Assembly (NCBI RefSeq): GCF_007860175.1
Contig: NZ_SJPX01000001.1
Span: forward strand, 1,488,001-1,552,000
Direction: 5' to 3'
Length of the DNA stretch: 64,000 bases
Source of the DNA: Rubripirellula reticaptiva
GTDB lineage: Bacteria > Planctomycetota > Planctomycetia > Pirellulales > Pirellulaceae
Part shown: positions 55,639 to 64,000 of the stretch, one piece after another
How the letters are laid out: each line of letters starts with the position of its first letter
Numbering within the stretch: position 1 is the first letter of the stretch
Made by a program: the position numbers and the translations under genes
The notes under the pieces: model-generated
The model's input: only the letters and a program-made list of their open reading frames with translations
Told to the model about the DNA's origin: nothing
Databases searched by the model: none

Positions 55639-56658
55639 TTACCTCAGGTGCTCGGTGAGCTTTGCCGGGTTGGGGGCGGTGACCACGCCTCGCTCGGTAA
55701 TGATGGCCGTGATCAGTTCGGCCGGCGTGACATCAAACGCCGGGTTCATGACGTTTGCCGCGTCGGGGACCACGCAGGTTCCATGCGGGTTGCTGACTTC
55801 GGTCCGGGACCGCTGTTCGATTGGAATCAGGTCGCCGGTCGGCAAAGCCATGTCAAAGGTGCTTGACGGGGCCGCAACGTAGAACGGCACGTTATGGTAT
55901 CTGGCCAGCACTGCCAGCGGATACGTGCCGATTTTGTTTGCTGCGTCACCATTGGCAGCGATGCGATCGGCGCCGACGATGACAGCATCGATCTTGCCGG
56001 ATTTCAACAGGCTGCCGGCCATCGAATCGGTCAACACGGTGACCGGCACGCCGGCCTGGCTCAGTTCCCAAGCGGTCAATCTTGCACCCTGTAGCAGCGG
56101 CCGGGTTTCATCGGCGAAAACTTCGATCGGGTGGCCGGCTTGGTGCAGGTGATAGATCGGCGCCAGCGCGGTTCCCCACATCGAGGTCGCTAATCCGCCG
56201 GCGTTGCAATGCGTCAGCACGGCCCGACAGTCGCCCAGCAGGCTCGCTCCGTGACGTCCGATGTCTCGACACATTTGGCGATCTTGGTCGTGGATCGTGA
56301 TCGCCTCACTAAGCAGTAACTCGGCAAGATCGTCGTCCGCGGTGGTTCGCTGGATCACATCCTTCATGCGATCGAGCGCCCAAAACAAGTTCACCGCCGT
56401 TGGGCGACTGGTGGCCAGTCGCTCGATCGCGGCGAGATAGCCTTCGTGATTGGCCGGGCTCGCTAAACAAACGCCATAGGCGGCCGCGATTCCGATGGCC
56501 GGAGCTCCGCGGACAACGAGGCGACTGATCGCGTCGTGCGTCTGTTCCACGTTTTCACATACCAGCGTTACCAACTCGCCAGGCAATCGTGTTTGATCGA
56601 TCAGCACCAATTTCCCATCGGTAAAGGCGAGAGTCTCGGGAGTCGTGTTGGCGTTCAT
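55639..56658 (-). CDS. mtnA: S-methyl-5-thioribose-1-phosphate isomerase
   Basis: 339 residues from the ATG at 56658; the frame continues upstream into the dockerin gene's leader. Motifs: VVRGAPAIGIAAAYGV, VLTHCNAGGLATSMWGTALAPI, FADETRPLLQGARLTAWEL, VIVGADRIAANGDAANKIGTYPLAVLAR (catalytic Asp). It converts MTR-1-P to MTRu-1-P in methionine salvage. No other mtn gene is adjacent. It is divergent from the dockerin gene with about 115 bp between. Confidence 0.94.
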   Translation of the reverse strand: MNANTTPETLAFTDGKLVLIDQTRLPGELVTLVCENVEQTHDAISRLVVRGAPAIGIAAAYGVCLASPANHEGYLAAIERLATSRPTAVNLFWALDRMKDVIQRTTADDDLAELLLSEAITIHDQDRQMCRDIGRHGASLLGDCRAVLTHCNAGGLATSMWGTALAPIYHLHQAGHPIEVFADETRPLLQGARLTAWELSQAGVPVTVLTDSMAGSLLKSGKIDAVIVGADRIAANGDAANKIGTYPLAVLARYHNVPFYVAAPSSTFDMALPTGDLIPIEQRSRTEVSNPHGTCVVPDAANVMNPAFDVTPAELITAIITERGVVTAPNPAKLTEHLR

Positions 56659-56773
56659 GGAGGCACTTCCAAGCCATAAAGACGAGTTAAGAATCAGTTC
56701 AACGGTCTTCACCAAGACGATGCGAAGCCGAAGGACTAAACTAACCGCTGACATTCATCCTGCCGAGACAGCC

Positions 56774-59257
56774 ATGACGCCTTCTTCACATTCACGCTAT
56801 CGAACCAAACGCCGCCGTTTCGAGTCTTTGGAAACTCGTCGACTGTTGACCACCGTGTTGACGACATGGGGTTCGGGGATCTCTGCCGAGGGCGAATCGA
56901 CAGCGAATGCCCAGCCTAGCTTTGTGATTGCCAATCCGGTGACAGTGGATGAAGACCTGCCGTTGCAGACGATTGCAGATTTTGCGACCGACTTCGATCC
57001 AGGACCGGGCGAGGGAGATGAGTCAACGGCGTCACAAGTGATCCACGATGAAGGCGCAGGTGGTACCGTCAATCCGATGTCGGCCGACAACACCACGCCA
57101 ACCAATCTGGGAACGCTCGCGATCGGTTCCAACATTGTTCGCGGAACGGTCGAGTCGGCAAAGTCGGTTGGCAACGTTGATGTGTTCACGTTTCAAATCG
57201 AACCTGGTTTCCAGCTCGATGGGTTATTCGTGCTGGAGTATTCGTACGACGAACCGCCTGCGAATTCGAACGAGCGGAATGCTTTCTTGGCAATCAATGA
57301 TACCGATTCGTTTCCCTACGACGCATTCGATTTGGATTTCAACATCAATCCATTCTTGGATGAAACAGCGTTCATTGGCGGAACGGTGTTCGGTCTGGAT
57401 GATTTACCCGACGTCGGCGGTGCCAGCATTCTGCGCCGAGCGGGCGTCGTGACTGGCAGTCGTTTCACGCCTCCGTTGGCCGCCGGAACCTACACGTTCT
57501 ATATCCAGCAGACTGGCCCGCTGAATCACTACGCACTCGACCTTCGTGTTACCGAAATCACGAAGCAATCGGTATTGGCCTATCACGTGACCAATGTCAG
57601 TGATCCGTCGCTGTTTACGACCCAGCCAACAATCGACGTTGACGGAACGCTGCGCTTTCGATCGGCAGCCAATGCAAACGGTGTTGCGACGTTTGATGTC
57701 TCGGTCCAGGACAACGGTGGCACCGAAAATGGTGGCGACGACACATCAATGATTAGCGTTGGCACGATCACCATCAACGCGGTCAATGATCCACCGACGT
57801 TCAACGCCGTGAATCCGCCATCAGTTTTGCAAAATGCAGGGCCGCAAACCGTAGCGAATTTCGCGACCGACTTTGTGCCCGGTCCCGATAACGAATCGGA
57901 TCAGACCATTGTTCGCTATTCGATTTCAAACTTTGACGACCCAACGTTTTTCGATGCTGATCCGGCAATCGATGCCAGTGGTACGCTGACATACGCCGCT
58001 CGTACTGATCTGGTCGGCAGCGTGTCGTTTGATGTGACGGTGACTGATTCCGGGGGCGGTAACGACACGTCGGCGCCAAAACGCATCACAATCACCGTCG
58101 ATTCACCGCCGATCCTGTACGATCGGGGTGACGCACCGGAGACGTATCCTGTCATGATTACCGATGACGGCGCGCGCCACGAGATCGGCGACTTGTTCCT
58201 AGGTGCAGGTGTTTCGGCGGATGCCGACGGTCAACCCAGCCAGGCAGCCGACACAGACGATTTAGATGATGGAATTCGCTTTATCACGGATATTGTTGCG
58301 TTTGGCGACGGCACCTACACCGGCGGGGTGCTGGTGACGGCGTCGGCCGCTGGCGTCCTGGATGCTTGGATCGACTTCAATCGCGATGGTGACTGGGATG
58401 ACCTGGGCGAAAAATTTGCCACGTCAGTCAGCGTTCTCGCTGGATCAACGACAGTCCCCGTTCCCGTGCCGTCGATTGCCGAAGTCGGTGAAACTTTTGC
58501 TCGGTTCCGGCTCAGCAGCGCTGGCGGTTTGGCAGTGACCGGATCCGCGACGGATGGCGAGGTCGAAGATTACCGGATCACTATTTTGGATGGTGCCTCG
58601 GCACCCGAAATCCACGTGAATCTGAACGCCTCGGACGACGTGGTCCAAGTCCGTGATGGTGTGGTTGTGGTGGAGTCGGGTTCGGCGACGATCTTGTCGT
58701 CGCTAGTCGCATCGGTTGGCTCCGTTGTTATCAATGACATCGACGGTAACGCAGTGCTTTTGGTCGACGCTCAAGCACCGGTCGTGATTTCATCGACGAG
58801 TCCGTCGGCTGTGAAGATGGGGGCGGGGCAGCAAATCGATGGTCGGTTCGTGCGAACAATCGTAGACAAAAATGGCACGTCGCTTGTGTCTGTCGAAACG
58901 CAACAGCCATGGCAAAACCTGGTTCTTGTCAGTGACGTCAACAACAGCGGTGACGTCTCGGCCAGTGACGCACTGCGGATCATCAACGAACTTGGACGGC
59001 GTGAGTTTTCAGATGGCGTGACCCAAGATCTGGATGATCCAAGCACCGTATTGGTTTGGCCGGATACCTATTTCGATCAGAACGGTGACGGACGAGTGAC
59101 GGCGCTCGATGCCCTGCGCGTGATCAATGAACTTGCCCGTATCCGGATCAGTTCCGAGCCTGAGATTCTGTGGATCGATCACCTGATGGCAACGTCGAAC
59201 TGGGCGTTTGATGATGACCTGGGCGACGACGATGTCGTTTTAAGCAGCATCTTTTAA
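56774..59257 (+). CDS. Large extracellular protein: LEPR-XLL-like start, cadherin-like repeats, GEVED and dockerin domains
   Basis: 827 residues from the ATG at 56774, which starts with a basic segment and FESLETRRLLT, the planctomycete LEPR-XLL-type N-terminal signature of exported giant proteins. Residues 60-460 are beta-sandwich repeats with cadherin/FG-type motifs (SVLAYHVTNVSDPSLFTTQPTID, DPPTFNAVNPPSV, ITITVDSPP). At about 595 the GEVEDYRI motif marks a GEVED domain. The C-terminal part (about 719-790) has two Asp-rich loops, DVNNSGDVSASDALRIINELG and DQNGDGRVTALDALRVINELA, a type I dockerin. It is likely secreted to the cell surface or matrix. Its last 110 bp overlap the convergent metallopeptidase gene. 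Confidence 0.9.
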   Translation: MTPSSHSRYRTKRRRFESLETRRLLTTVLTTWGSGISAEGESTANAQPSFVIANPVTVDEDLPLQTIADFATDFDPGPGEGDESTASQVIHDEGAGGTVNPMSADNTTPTNLGTLAIGSNIVRGTVESAKSVGNVDVFTFQIEPGFQLDGLFVLEYSYDEPPANSNERNAFLAINDTDSFPYDAFDLDFNINPFLDETAFIGGTVFGLDDLPDVGGASILRRAGVVTGSRFTPPLAAGTYTFYIQQTGPLNHYALDLRVTEITKQSVLAYHVTNVSDPSLFTTQPTIDVDGTLRFRSAANANGVATFDVSVQDNGGTENGGDDTSMISVGTITINAVNDPPTFNAVNPPSVLQNAGPQTVANFATDFVPGPDNESDQTIVRYSISNFDDPTFFDADPAIDASGTLTYAARTDLVGSVSFDVTVTDSGGGNDTSAPKRITITVDSPPILYDRGDAPETYPVMITDDGARHEIGDLFLGAGVSADADGQPSQAADTDDLDDGIRFITDIVAFGDGTYTGGVLVTASAAGVLDAWIDFNRDGDWDDLGEKFATSVSVLAGSTTVPVPVPSIAEVGETFARFRLSSAGGLAVTGSATDGEVEDYRITILDGASAPEIHVNLNASDDVVQVRDGVVVVESGSATILSSLVASVGSVVINDIDGNAVLLVDAQAPVVISSTSPSAVKMGAGQQIDGRFVRTIVDKNGTSLVSVETQQPWQNLVLVSDVNNSGDVSASDALRIINELGRREFSDGVTQDLDDPSTVLVWPDTYFDQNGDGRVTALDALRVINELARIRISSEPEILWIDHLMATSNWAFDDDLGDDDVVLSSIF

Positions 59258-60245
59258 ACTTCTCGCCGCTGCCACAGGGGCAGTTGTCGTTGCGACCAAT
59301 TCTTCGTTTTCGTTGGCCAATGGGATGGCTGACGTTGGCGAGTAACTTTTTCGGATCTTGGCGATAGATCTTTTCGAGCATTTCGTACAGATGCGGATCT
59401 TTTTTTGCCAACATCGCAGGCGTGTCAAAGAAGTACTCGGACAAGACCGCCAAGTACTCGGCCTCGTTCGTGTAAGCATAGTCATCGATGTGTTCGTCGT
59501 GACCAGGTTGACGACGCAGTTCTTCGGCGACCCATCGAATCCACGGCACGGTGACATCGGTGGCAGCGACGTCGACCGCAGCATCCCCAGTACTAGTCGC
59601 AATCACGCCGTCGATCGATCCGTCTTGTTTGTCGACGAGGTGCGAGAACTCATGGATACCGACGTTGCGTTTGTCCGTTTGGTTGGTGAAGCCGGCGATC
59701 AAATCCGGTTTCGAAAGGATCATCACTCCGCTCAGATGATAGGCGCCAATCATTCCCAAAGTGCGCCGGTCGCTGCCGGCATCGGTTTTGTATCCTTCGC
59801 CGTAGGCATTGGGGTAAATCAAGACTTCGCCAAGCCCCGAGTATTCCCAATCATCGAATCCAAAGATCGGGATCACCGCGCTGGCAGCCACCAATGCGAC
59901 GGTCCGTTCATCAACGTCGGTTCGTATGCCCGTGATCGCGACTTCGTCGACGAAGACTTGCATCAGTTTGCGAAAACGGTCTCGTTGGTCGGTGTCGAGC
60001 GCGACAAAATAAGCCACGTCCGCTAACAACGTTTGTTCCCACGCCACTGGAAACGGAGCATTCATAACCTCCAAACGTCGCTTCGTTTTGTGACGTGACC
60101 ACCCAAAAACAAGGGGTGCTCCCAACGCCGCCAACAACCACCAAGGCGACGCGAACGCAAGCGTGATGCCGATTGACGTCACGGCGATGGCAAGCCCAAG
60201 CGAAACGTTGAAGTTGTGGCGATTCGATTGTGGCGTTACGAGCAT
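59148..60245 (-). CDS. mtfA: MtfA-family zinc peptidase (M90) with SEC-C tail
   Basis: 365 residues. Residues 15-45 hold two hydrophobic segments (LGLAIAVTSIGITLAFA; WWLLAALGAPLVFGW). The M90 peptidase domain follows: FRKLMQVFVDEVAITG, VALVAASAVIPIFGFDDWEYSGL, VIYPNAYGEG-type segment, and HEFSHLVDKQDGSIDG near 197, the HExxH zinc site as HEFSH. YTNEAEYLAVLSEYFFDTP is also family-typical. At about 311-333 a SEC-C zinc motif (RNDNCPCGSGEKFKRCCLKRH) is added, which the E. coli MtfA lacks. It overlaps the convergent dockerin gene by 110 bp at its 3' end. MtfA acts on Mlc in E. coli; the substrate here is unknown. Confidence 0.88.
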   Translation of the reverse strand: MLVTPQSNRHNFNVSLGLAIAVTSIGITLAFASPWWLLAALGAPLVFGWSRHKTKRRLEVMNAPFPVAWEQTLLADVAYFVALDTDQRDRFRKLMQVFVDEVAITGIRTDVDERTVALVAASAVIPIFGFDDWEYSGLGEVLIYPNAYGEGYKTDAGSDRRTLGMIGAYHLSGVMILSKPDLIAGFTNQTDKRNVGIHEFSHLVDKQDGSIDGVIATSTGDAAVDVAATDVTVPWIRWVAEELRRQPGHDEHIDDYAYTNEAEYLAVLSEYFFDTPAMLAKKDPHLYEMLEKIYRQDPKKLLANVSHPIGQRKRRIGRNDNCPCGSGEKFKRCCLKRHRRRPGHHQTPSSTLPSGDRSTESQARN

Positions 60246-60290
60246 TTTGATGTGGTAGGCGTTTCAAACGGCGGCAAATCGGTGCGCAGC

Positions 60291-61739
60291 TTACCGTGCT
60301 GAAAGCGGGGCGCGGAAGCGGTGTTTGCCCTGTTTCGCCGCCTTATGAGTCTCACGAGTGTCTTGCTCGACGCCCGGGTCGGCTTGCGATTTCAACCAAC
60401 GATCAAGCTCGCTAGAAAGTTCATCGTGAATCTCAGCCGTGCCTGCCGAGTCTGTCGCCAGTAAGTCTTGCATCTCGTAAGGATCGGATGCGGTGTGGTA
60501 AAGCGTCTCGGCGGGACGTCGCTGGTAACGTTCGACCAGCCGATAGGTTTCATCGGATGCTGCCGAGTCCCAGACCCAGGTCTGCCAATACGTTCGCGAA
60601 ACTTGAGTGCTGTTTTGGTGGGCCATGACGTGTTTTTCGATGTACAGATCGTCGGGACTAAGGTTGCGGATGTATCGGTACTTGCCGTTGCTGACTGTGC
60701 GAACCGGATACGGTGGCCCTTCGGGCACGTTGTTGTGAACGCCGTAGACATATTTGCGATGGGTATCTGAGTCGCCTTTTAACACTGATGCGAAACTAGT
60801 TCCATCAAACGCGGTGTCGTCTACCTTTCCGCCGACTGCATCGATGATCGTTGGCAAAACGTCGGCGTATTGAACAAGCGCATCAGTGCGAGCGCCAGCC
60901 TCAATCACGCCCGGCCATCGTGCGACCAGTGCCGTGTGGACTCCGGTGTCCCAGTTTGTCCATTTGTTACCTGGGAACTGCGAGCCCTGTTCGGACGTGA
61001 ACAAAACCAGCGTATCGTCGGTGTGCCCTGTCTCGCTGAGCATCGCAAGGATTTCGCCAACTTGTCCGTCCATGTAAGTGATCTCGGCGAGGTAACGCGA
61101 GAAAGCTTCGCGTGTGATTTTGGTGTCGGCAATGTTGGGCGGCAGGACGACGTTCTTGGGCGGATAGGCTGACGCGTCACCCATCACCCACGGCACGTGG
61201 GGATCGACCAATGCGATGACCAAGCAAAATGGTTCTTTCTCCGAGCCGGAATCCGATTCACGCGTGACAAACGAGCGAACGCCCGATAGGTCATGAGTCT
61301 GCGTCGGTTCGCGAACACACGACTTGTCAAAGCCCGGTACGTTTTCGAACGGAAACGCTTTTTGAGGCAGCACGTGAACCTTGCCTGCAATTCCGACGCG
61401 ATAACCAAGTTTTCCCATGTGTTGCGGCATGCTGATCGTTTCGGGCAGGCTGGACGAATGGTTCCATGCACAACCGTTTCGCATCGGATACTGGCCCGTG
61501 TAGAGTTCAGCTCGACAGGGTTGGCACATCGCTTCGGCAAGGTAGGCGTGATTGAAAACCAGTCCCTCGGCTGCCAGCTTGTCCAAGTTGGGCGTGTTGG
61601 CGTTCAAACCGCCGTACAACGGCAAATCGTTGTACGTGCAATCGTCGGCCATGATGACCAAAACGTTCGGGCGATCGGCCGCATTCATCGGGCCGATCAT
61701 CAGCAGATAGGCAACCGCGGCAAACGTAATTCGTAGCAT
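60291..61739 (-). CDS. Sulfatase (type I, formylglycine-dependent)
   Basis: 482 residues from the ATG at 61739. The signal peptide is ITFAAVAYLLMIGPMNA. PNVLVIMADDCTYNDLPLYGG is the sulfatase metal-site start. The modification site is CQPCRAELYTGQYP (CxPxR, about 70-74), with Cys as the formylglycine precursor. Further motifs include GKLGYRVGIAGKVHVLP (GKxH-like), FCLVIALVDPHVPW, TLVLFTSEQGSQFPGNKWTNWDTGVHTALVARWPG. It would remove sulfate from sulfated polysaccharides outside the cytoplasmic membrane; the substrate is not evident. It is divergent from the U32 gene with about 230 bp between. Confidence 0.93.
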   Translation of the reverse strand: MLRITFAAVAYLLMIGPMNAADRPNVLVIMADDCTYNDLPLYGGLNANTPNLDKLAAEGLVFNHAYLAEAMCQPCRAELYTGQYPMRNGCAWNHSSSLPETISMPQHMGKLGYRVGIAGKVHVLPQKAFPFENVPGFDKSCVREPTQTHDLSGVRSFVTRESDSGSEKEPFCLVIALVDPHVPWVMGDASAYPPKNVVLPPNIADTKITREAFSRYLAEITYMDGQVGEILAMLSETGHTDDTLVLFTSEQGSQFPGNKWTNWDTGVHTALVARWPGVIEAGARTDALVQYADVLPTIIDAVGGKVDDTAFDGTSFASVLKGDSDTHRKYVYGVHNNVPEGPPYPVRTVSNGKYRYIRNLSPDDLYIEKHVMAHQNSTQVSRTYWQTWVWDSAASDETYRLVERYQRRPAETLYHTASDPYEMQDLLATDSAGTAEIHDELSSELDRWLKSQADPGVEQDTRETHKAAKQGKHRFRAPLSAR

Positions 61740-61969
61740 GGGAGGGAGAATCCACAATCAGGGGAAGGAAACAAGGTGGCGGGGAGGCAATCAAGCAGCA
61801 TTCTAGCTGAAACTTTCGCGTGAACCCGGCCTTGTGGCGGTGATTGGATGACGACGCGATTGCGAAGTTTCGCGAGGGAAAAATACTTGACCATGCTATA
61901 ACTGTACCGCCGGTCTCTGGCTGTTTCGAATTTCCTGTCGTTTCCCAAATCGGCTCTGCCGCTGTCATA

Positions 61970-64000
61970 ATGCCGACGATGCACACACCACTGATTCCTG
62001 CCGATCCCGCTTACGTCCGAAAAGCCCCTGAACTACTGGCTCCGGCCGGCGACTGGCAGTGTGTGAAGGCCGCGATTGAAAACGGCGCCGATGCGATCTA
62101 TTTCGGGCTCGACTGCGGATTCAACGCCCGTTACCGAGCACAGAACTTCGGAATCTCGGATCTGCCGGAACTCAGCAAGACGCTTCGCGGACGCGGAGTC
62201 AAAGGCTACGTGACACTGAACACTCTCGTGTTTCCGTCGGAGATGTTGGCGCTGGCGAAAGTGGTCGAGAGCATCGCATTGGCCGGCATTGATGCGGTCC
62301 TGGTCCAGGATTTTGGTGTCGCACGTTTGGTTCGCCAAATCTGTCCCGAGCTCGAAATTCACGCTTCGACTCAGATGAGTTTGACCAGTGCCGAAACGAT
62401 CGCGGTCGCGGCAGATCTTGGACTGTCCCGAGTTGTCGTAGCGCGTGAGTTGTCGATCGAAGAAATTCGCAAGATCACATCTGCGACGGAAATGCCGATC
62501 GAAATTTTCATTCACGGTGCGCTGTGCGTTGCCTATTCAGGACAGTGTTTGACCAGCGAGTCTTTGGGCGGCCGAAGTGCTAACCGTGGTCAGTGTGCCC
62601 AGGCTTGTCGATTGCCGTACGAGTTGGTCGTTGACGGCGATGATCACCACTTGGGCGACGTGAAGTATTTGCTTAGCCCGCAAGATTTGGCCGGCTACGC
62701 TGCGATCCCGGATGTCATCGACGCAGGTGTCGCTTCGATCAAAATCGAAGGCCGTTTGAAGACGCCCGAGTACGTCGCCAACATCGCTGGCCACTACCGG
62801 CGGGCGATTGACGAAGCAATGGTAAGCGGTCGGGTTAGCGTCGACGAAGAAGCGCAGCGAGAAATGGAGTTGTCGTTCTCGCGTGGCTTTTCGCCAGGTT
62901 GGTTGTCGGGCAACGATCATAAGCGGCTCGTGCCTGGATTGACGTCGTCAAAGAAGGGCGTGCGAATCGGCGAAGTGCTAAGCACCTCGCAAGGCGAACT
63001 AGAAGTTCGTCTTGAAGCCCCCGTCTCTCTTGGCGACGGACTGGCGATCGCGGGCTCGGGCGGACAAGACCAGCAAGGCAGCCGAATTTACTCGATCGCC
63101 GATCAGTCGGGCGAATCGTTGAAGTCAGCAGACTCCGGTTCGTTGGTTCGTATTGGACTTGGTCATGGCGAAATTGACTGGTCCGAAATCCAGCTCGACG
63201 CGGTCGTTTACAAAAACGATGATCCGAAATTAAACCGCCGGTTGCGCATGACTTTTTCCGGCGAAGATCCCAACGGTCGCCAGACACTAGATATGAAGGT
63301 TGTCGCGGTGGCTGGTCAGCCGTTGGCTGTTGAAGCTCGTTTGGCGGGTGGGCGAACGTTTTCGGCGGTCGGTGACACACCGCTGGACGTTGCCCACAAT
63401 CGCCCGGCCGATAAAACGGTACTGCGAGAAAAGCTGGGGCGACTAGGCGGAACCCCGTTTGTGCTGGGCGACCTTGCCGTCAAAATCGAAGGCCAACCGA
63501 TGGTCCCGATGGCGATGTTAAACCAAATACGGCGAAGCTTGGTCGAGACGATCCAAGCGGGGCTAGCAATACCACCGATTCGAATCACGTCGGTCGATTC
63601 CGCTCGCACTTGGGTGGCGCCGATCGTTTGCGATGTTGATGCACCCGCTTCGCCAAAGTTGTCGGTGCTGTGTCGCACGATGGAACAGTTGGAATCAGCG
63701 TGTCGCGTGGGCGTGGACATGGTTTACGCCGACTTCCATGATGTGCGAATTTATCGCAGCGCGGTCGATTTGGCCAAAGACCTTGGTACACCAATCGGTA
63801 TCGCCACGGTACGAATGCAGAAGCCGGCCGAGATGGGACTGCTTCGAGTATTGACTCGGCTTGCGCCCGATGTGATCTTGGCTCGCAATTTAGCAGCCAT
63901 TGATTTCGCCCGCCAAAACTTTGAACACGTCATTGCAGACTTCTCGTTGAATGTCACCAATCATCGCTCCGCTGAATGGCTTCGCGATCAAGGGGCGGCA
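61970..64000 (+). CDS. U32-family peptidase/rRNA-modification-like protein, 3' end outside window
   Basis: At least 677 residues, open to the window edge. ATG at 61970 or, in the same frame, at 61979. APELLAPAGDWQCVKAAIENGADAIYFGL is the U32 start. EIFIHGALCVAYSGQCLTSESLGGRSANRGQCAQACRLPYEL (about 175-215) contains the conserved Cys cluster of this family. Residues 330-560 fit the C-terminal DUF3656-type region found in RlhA/YdcP. E. coli RlhA modifies 23S rRNA with Fe-S chemistry; other members were called collagenase-like peptidases. The layout resembles RlhA, but without the end the assignment is tentative. Confidence 0.87.
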   Translation, partial: MPTMHTPLIPADPAYVRKAPELLAPAGDWQCVKAAIENGADAIYFGLDCGFNARYRAQNFGISDLPELSKTLRGRGVKGYVTLNTLVFPSEMLALAKVVESIALAGIDAVLVQDFGVARLVRQICPELEIHASTQMSLTSAETIAVAADLGLSRVVVARELSIEEIRKITSATEMPIEIFIHGALCVAYSGQCLTSESLGGRSANRGQCAQACRLPYELVVDGDDHHLGDVKYLLSPQDLAGYAAIPDVIDAGVASIKIEGRLKTPEYVANIAGHYRRAIDEAMVSGRVSVDEEAQREMELSFSRGFSPGWLSGNDHKRLVPGLTSSKKGVRIGEVLSTSQGELEVRLEAPVSLGDGLAIAGSGGQDQQGSRIYSIADQSGESLKSADSGSLVRIGLGHGEIDWSEIQLDAVVYKNDDPKLNRRLRMTFSGEDPNGRQTLDMKVVAVAGQPLAVEARLAGGRTFSAVGDTPLDVAHNRPADKTVLREKLGRLGGTPFVLGDLAVKIEGQPMVPMAMLNQIRRSLVETIQAGLAIPPIRITSVDSARTWVAPIVCDVDAPASPKLSVLCRTMEQLESACRVGVDMVYADFHDVRIYRSAVDLAKDLGTPIGIATVRMQKPAEMGLLRVLTRLAPDVILARNLAAIDFARQNFEHVIADFSLNVTNHRSAEWLRDQGAA

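Noticed and set aside
1-64000. CRISPR array, rRNA operon, complete prophage or insertion sequence
   Set aside because: No regular spaced repeats, no rRNA sequence, no phage structural genes and no transposase were seen.

Overview
The window looks like a chromosomal segment of a planctomycete, most likely a Rhodopirellula-like member of the Pirellulaceae. This is inferred from gene families, not from a marker gene. The pointers are three DUF1559 pseudopilin-like proteins starting with a class III signal (GFTLVELLVV), an ECF sigma factor/FecR pair, a Hanks kinase fused to other domains, a BatA-type and an MMPL-type membrane protein, a sulfatase, Tat-exported Gfo/Idh/MocA and PhoX proteins, a PEP-CTERM protein, a dockerin/GEVED extracellular protein with an LEPR-XLL-like N-terminus, a CRTAC1-type TPR/FG-GAP lipoprotein, and weak or absent Shine-Dalgarno sites with several GTG/TTG starts. 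I see no rRNA, CRISPR array, prophage or insertion sequence.

Layout. 1-515 is the end of a tyrosine recombinase broken by an in-frame TGA. 590-4084 (minus) is an ECF sigma - FecR - DUF1559 cassette closed by a strong terminator. A 624-bp region with inverted repeats separates it from a divergent 1459-residue kinase-STAND-FGE protein (4709-9088). Then come an alginate-lyase-like protein, tRNA-Arg(CCU) and an SGNH hydrolase. 11552-17843 (plus) is a metabolic run: thiE, tyrA, a PurS-PurL fusion and a 4Fe-4S protein. 17978-27468 (plus) holds a large secreted protein, a DisA-type diadenylate cyclase next to an APC permease, a PhoX-like protein, a solitary DNA methyltransferase and a Tat-exported oxidoreductase. 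27597-33977 (minus) is an MMPL transporter and a BatA-like protein.

34181-45664 is mixed housekeeping: NagB-like protein, nucleoside hydrolase, trpD, HerA-like ATPase with thpR, YheT hydrolase, ferredoxin and a SNF2 helicase. An imperfect 34-bp inverted repeat lies in the gap between YheT and the ferredoxin. 45797-52504 contains a 58-residue lipoprotein, a tandem duplication of a DUF1559 gene with its leader and terminators, and the CRTAC1-type lipoprotein. 52725-64000 has a PEP-CTERM protein, tRNA-Met(CAU), surE, csrA, mtnA, a dockerin protein whose 3' end overlaps an mtfA-like gene on the other strand, a sulfatase and the start of a U32 peptidase.

How the genes fit together. The first 9 kb reads as a signalling block: an envelope-sensing sigma/anti-sigma pair controlling a pseudopilin-like surface protein, divergent from a membrane-anchored kinase that shares the intergenic control region. 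Much of the rest is cell-surface biology mixed with ordinary biosynthesis genes (thiamine, tyrosine, purine, tryptophan, methionine salvage). No single island stands out as a complete new defence system. The strongest leads are the kinase-STAND-FGE protein with its operator-like repeats, the methyltransferase with a GIY-YIG-like tail, the ThpR/HerA pair, the diadenylate cyclase/permease pair, the DUF1559 duplication and the structured repeat at 41449-41589.
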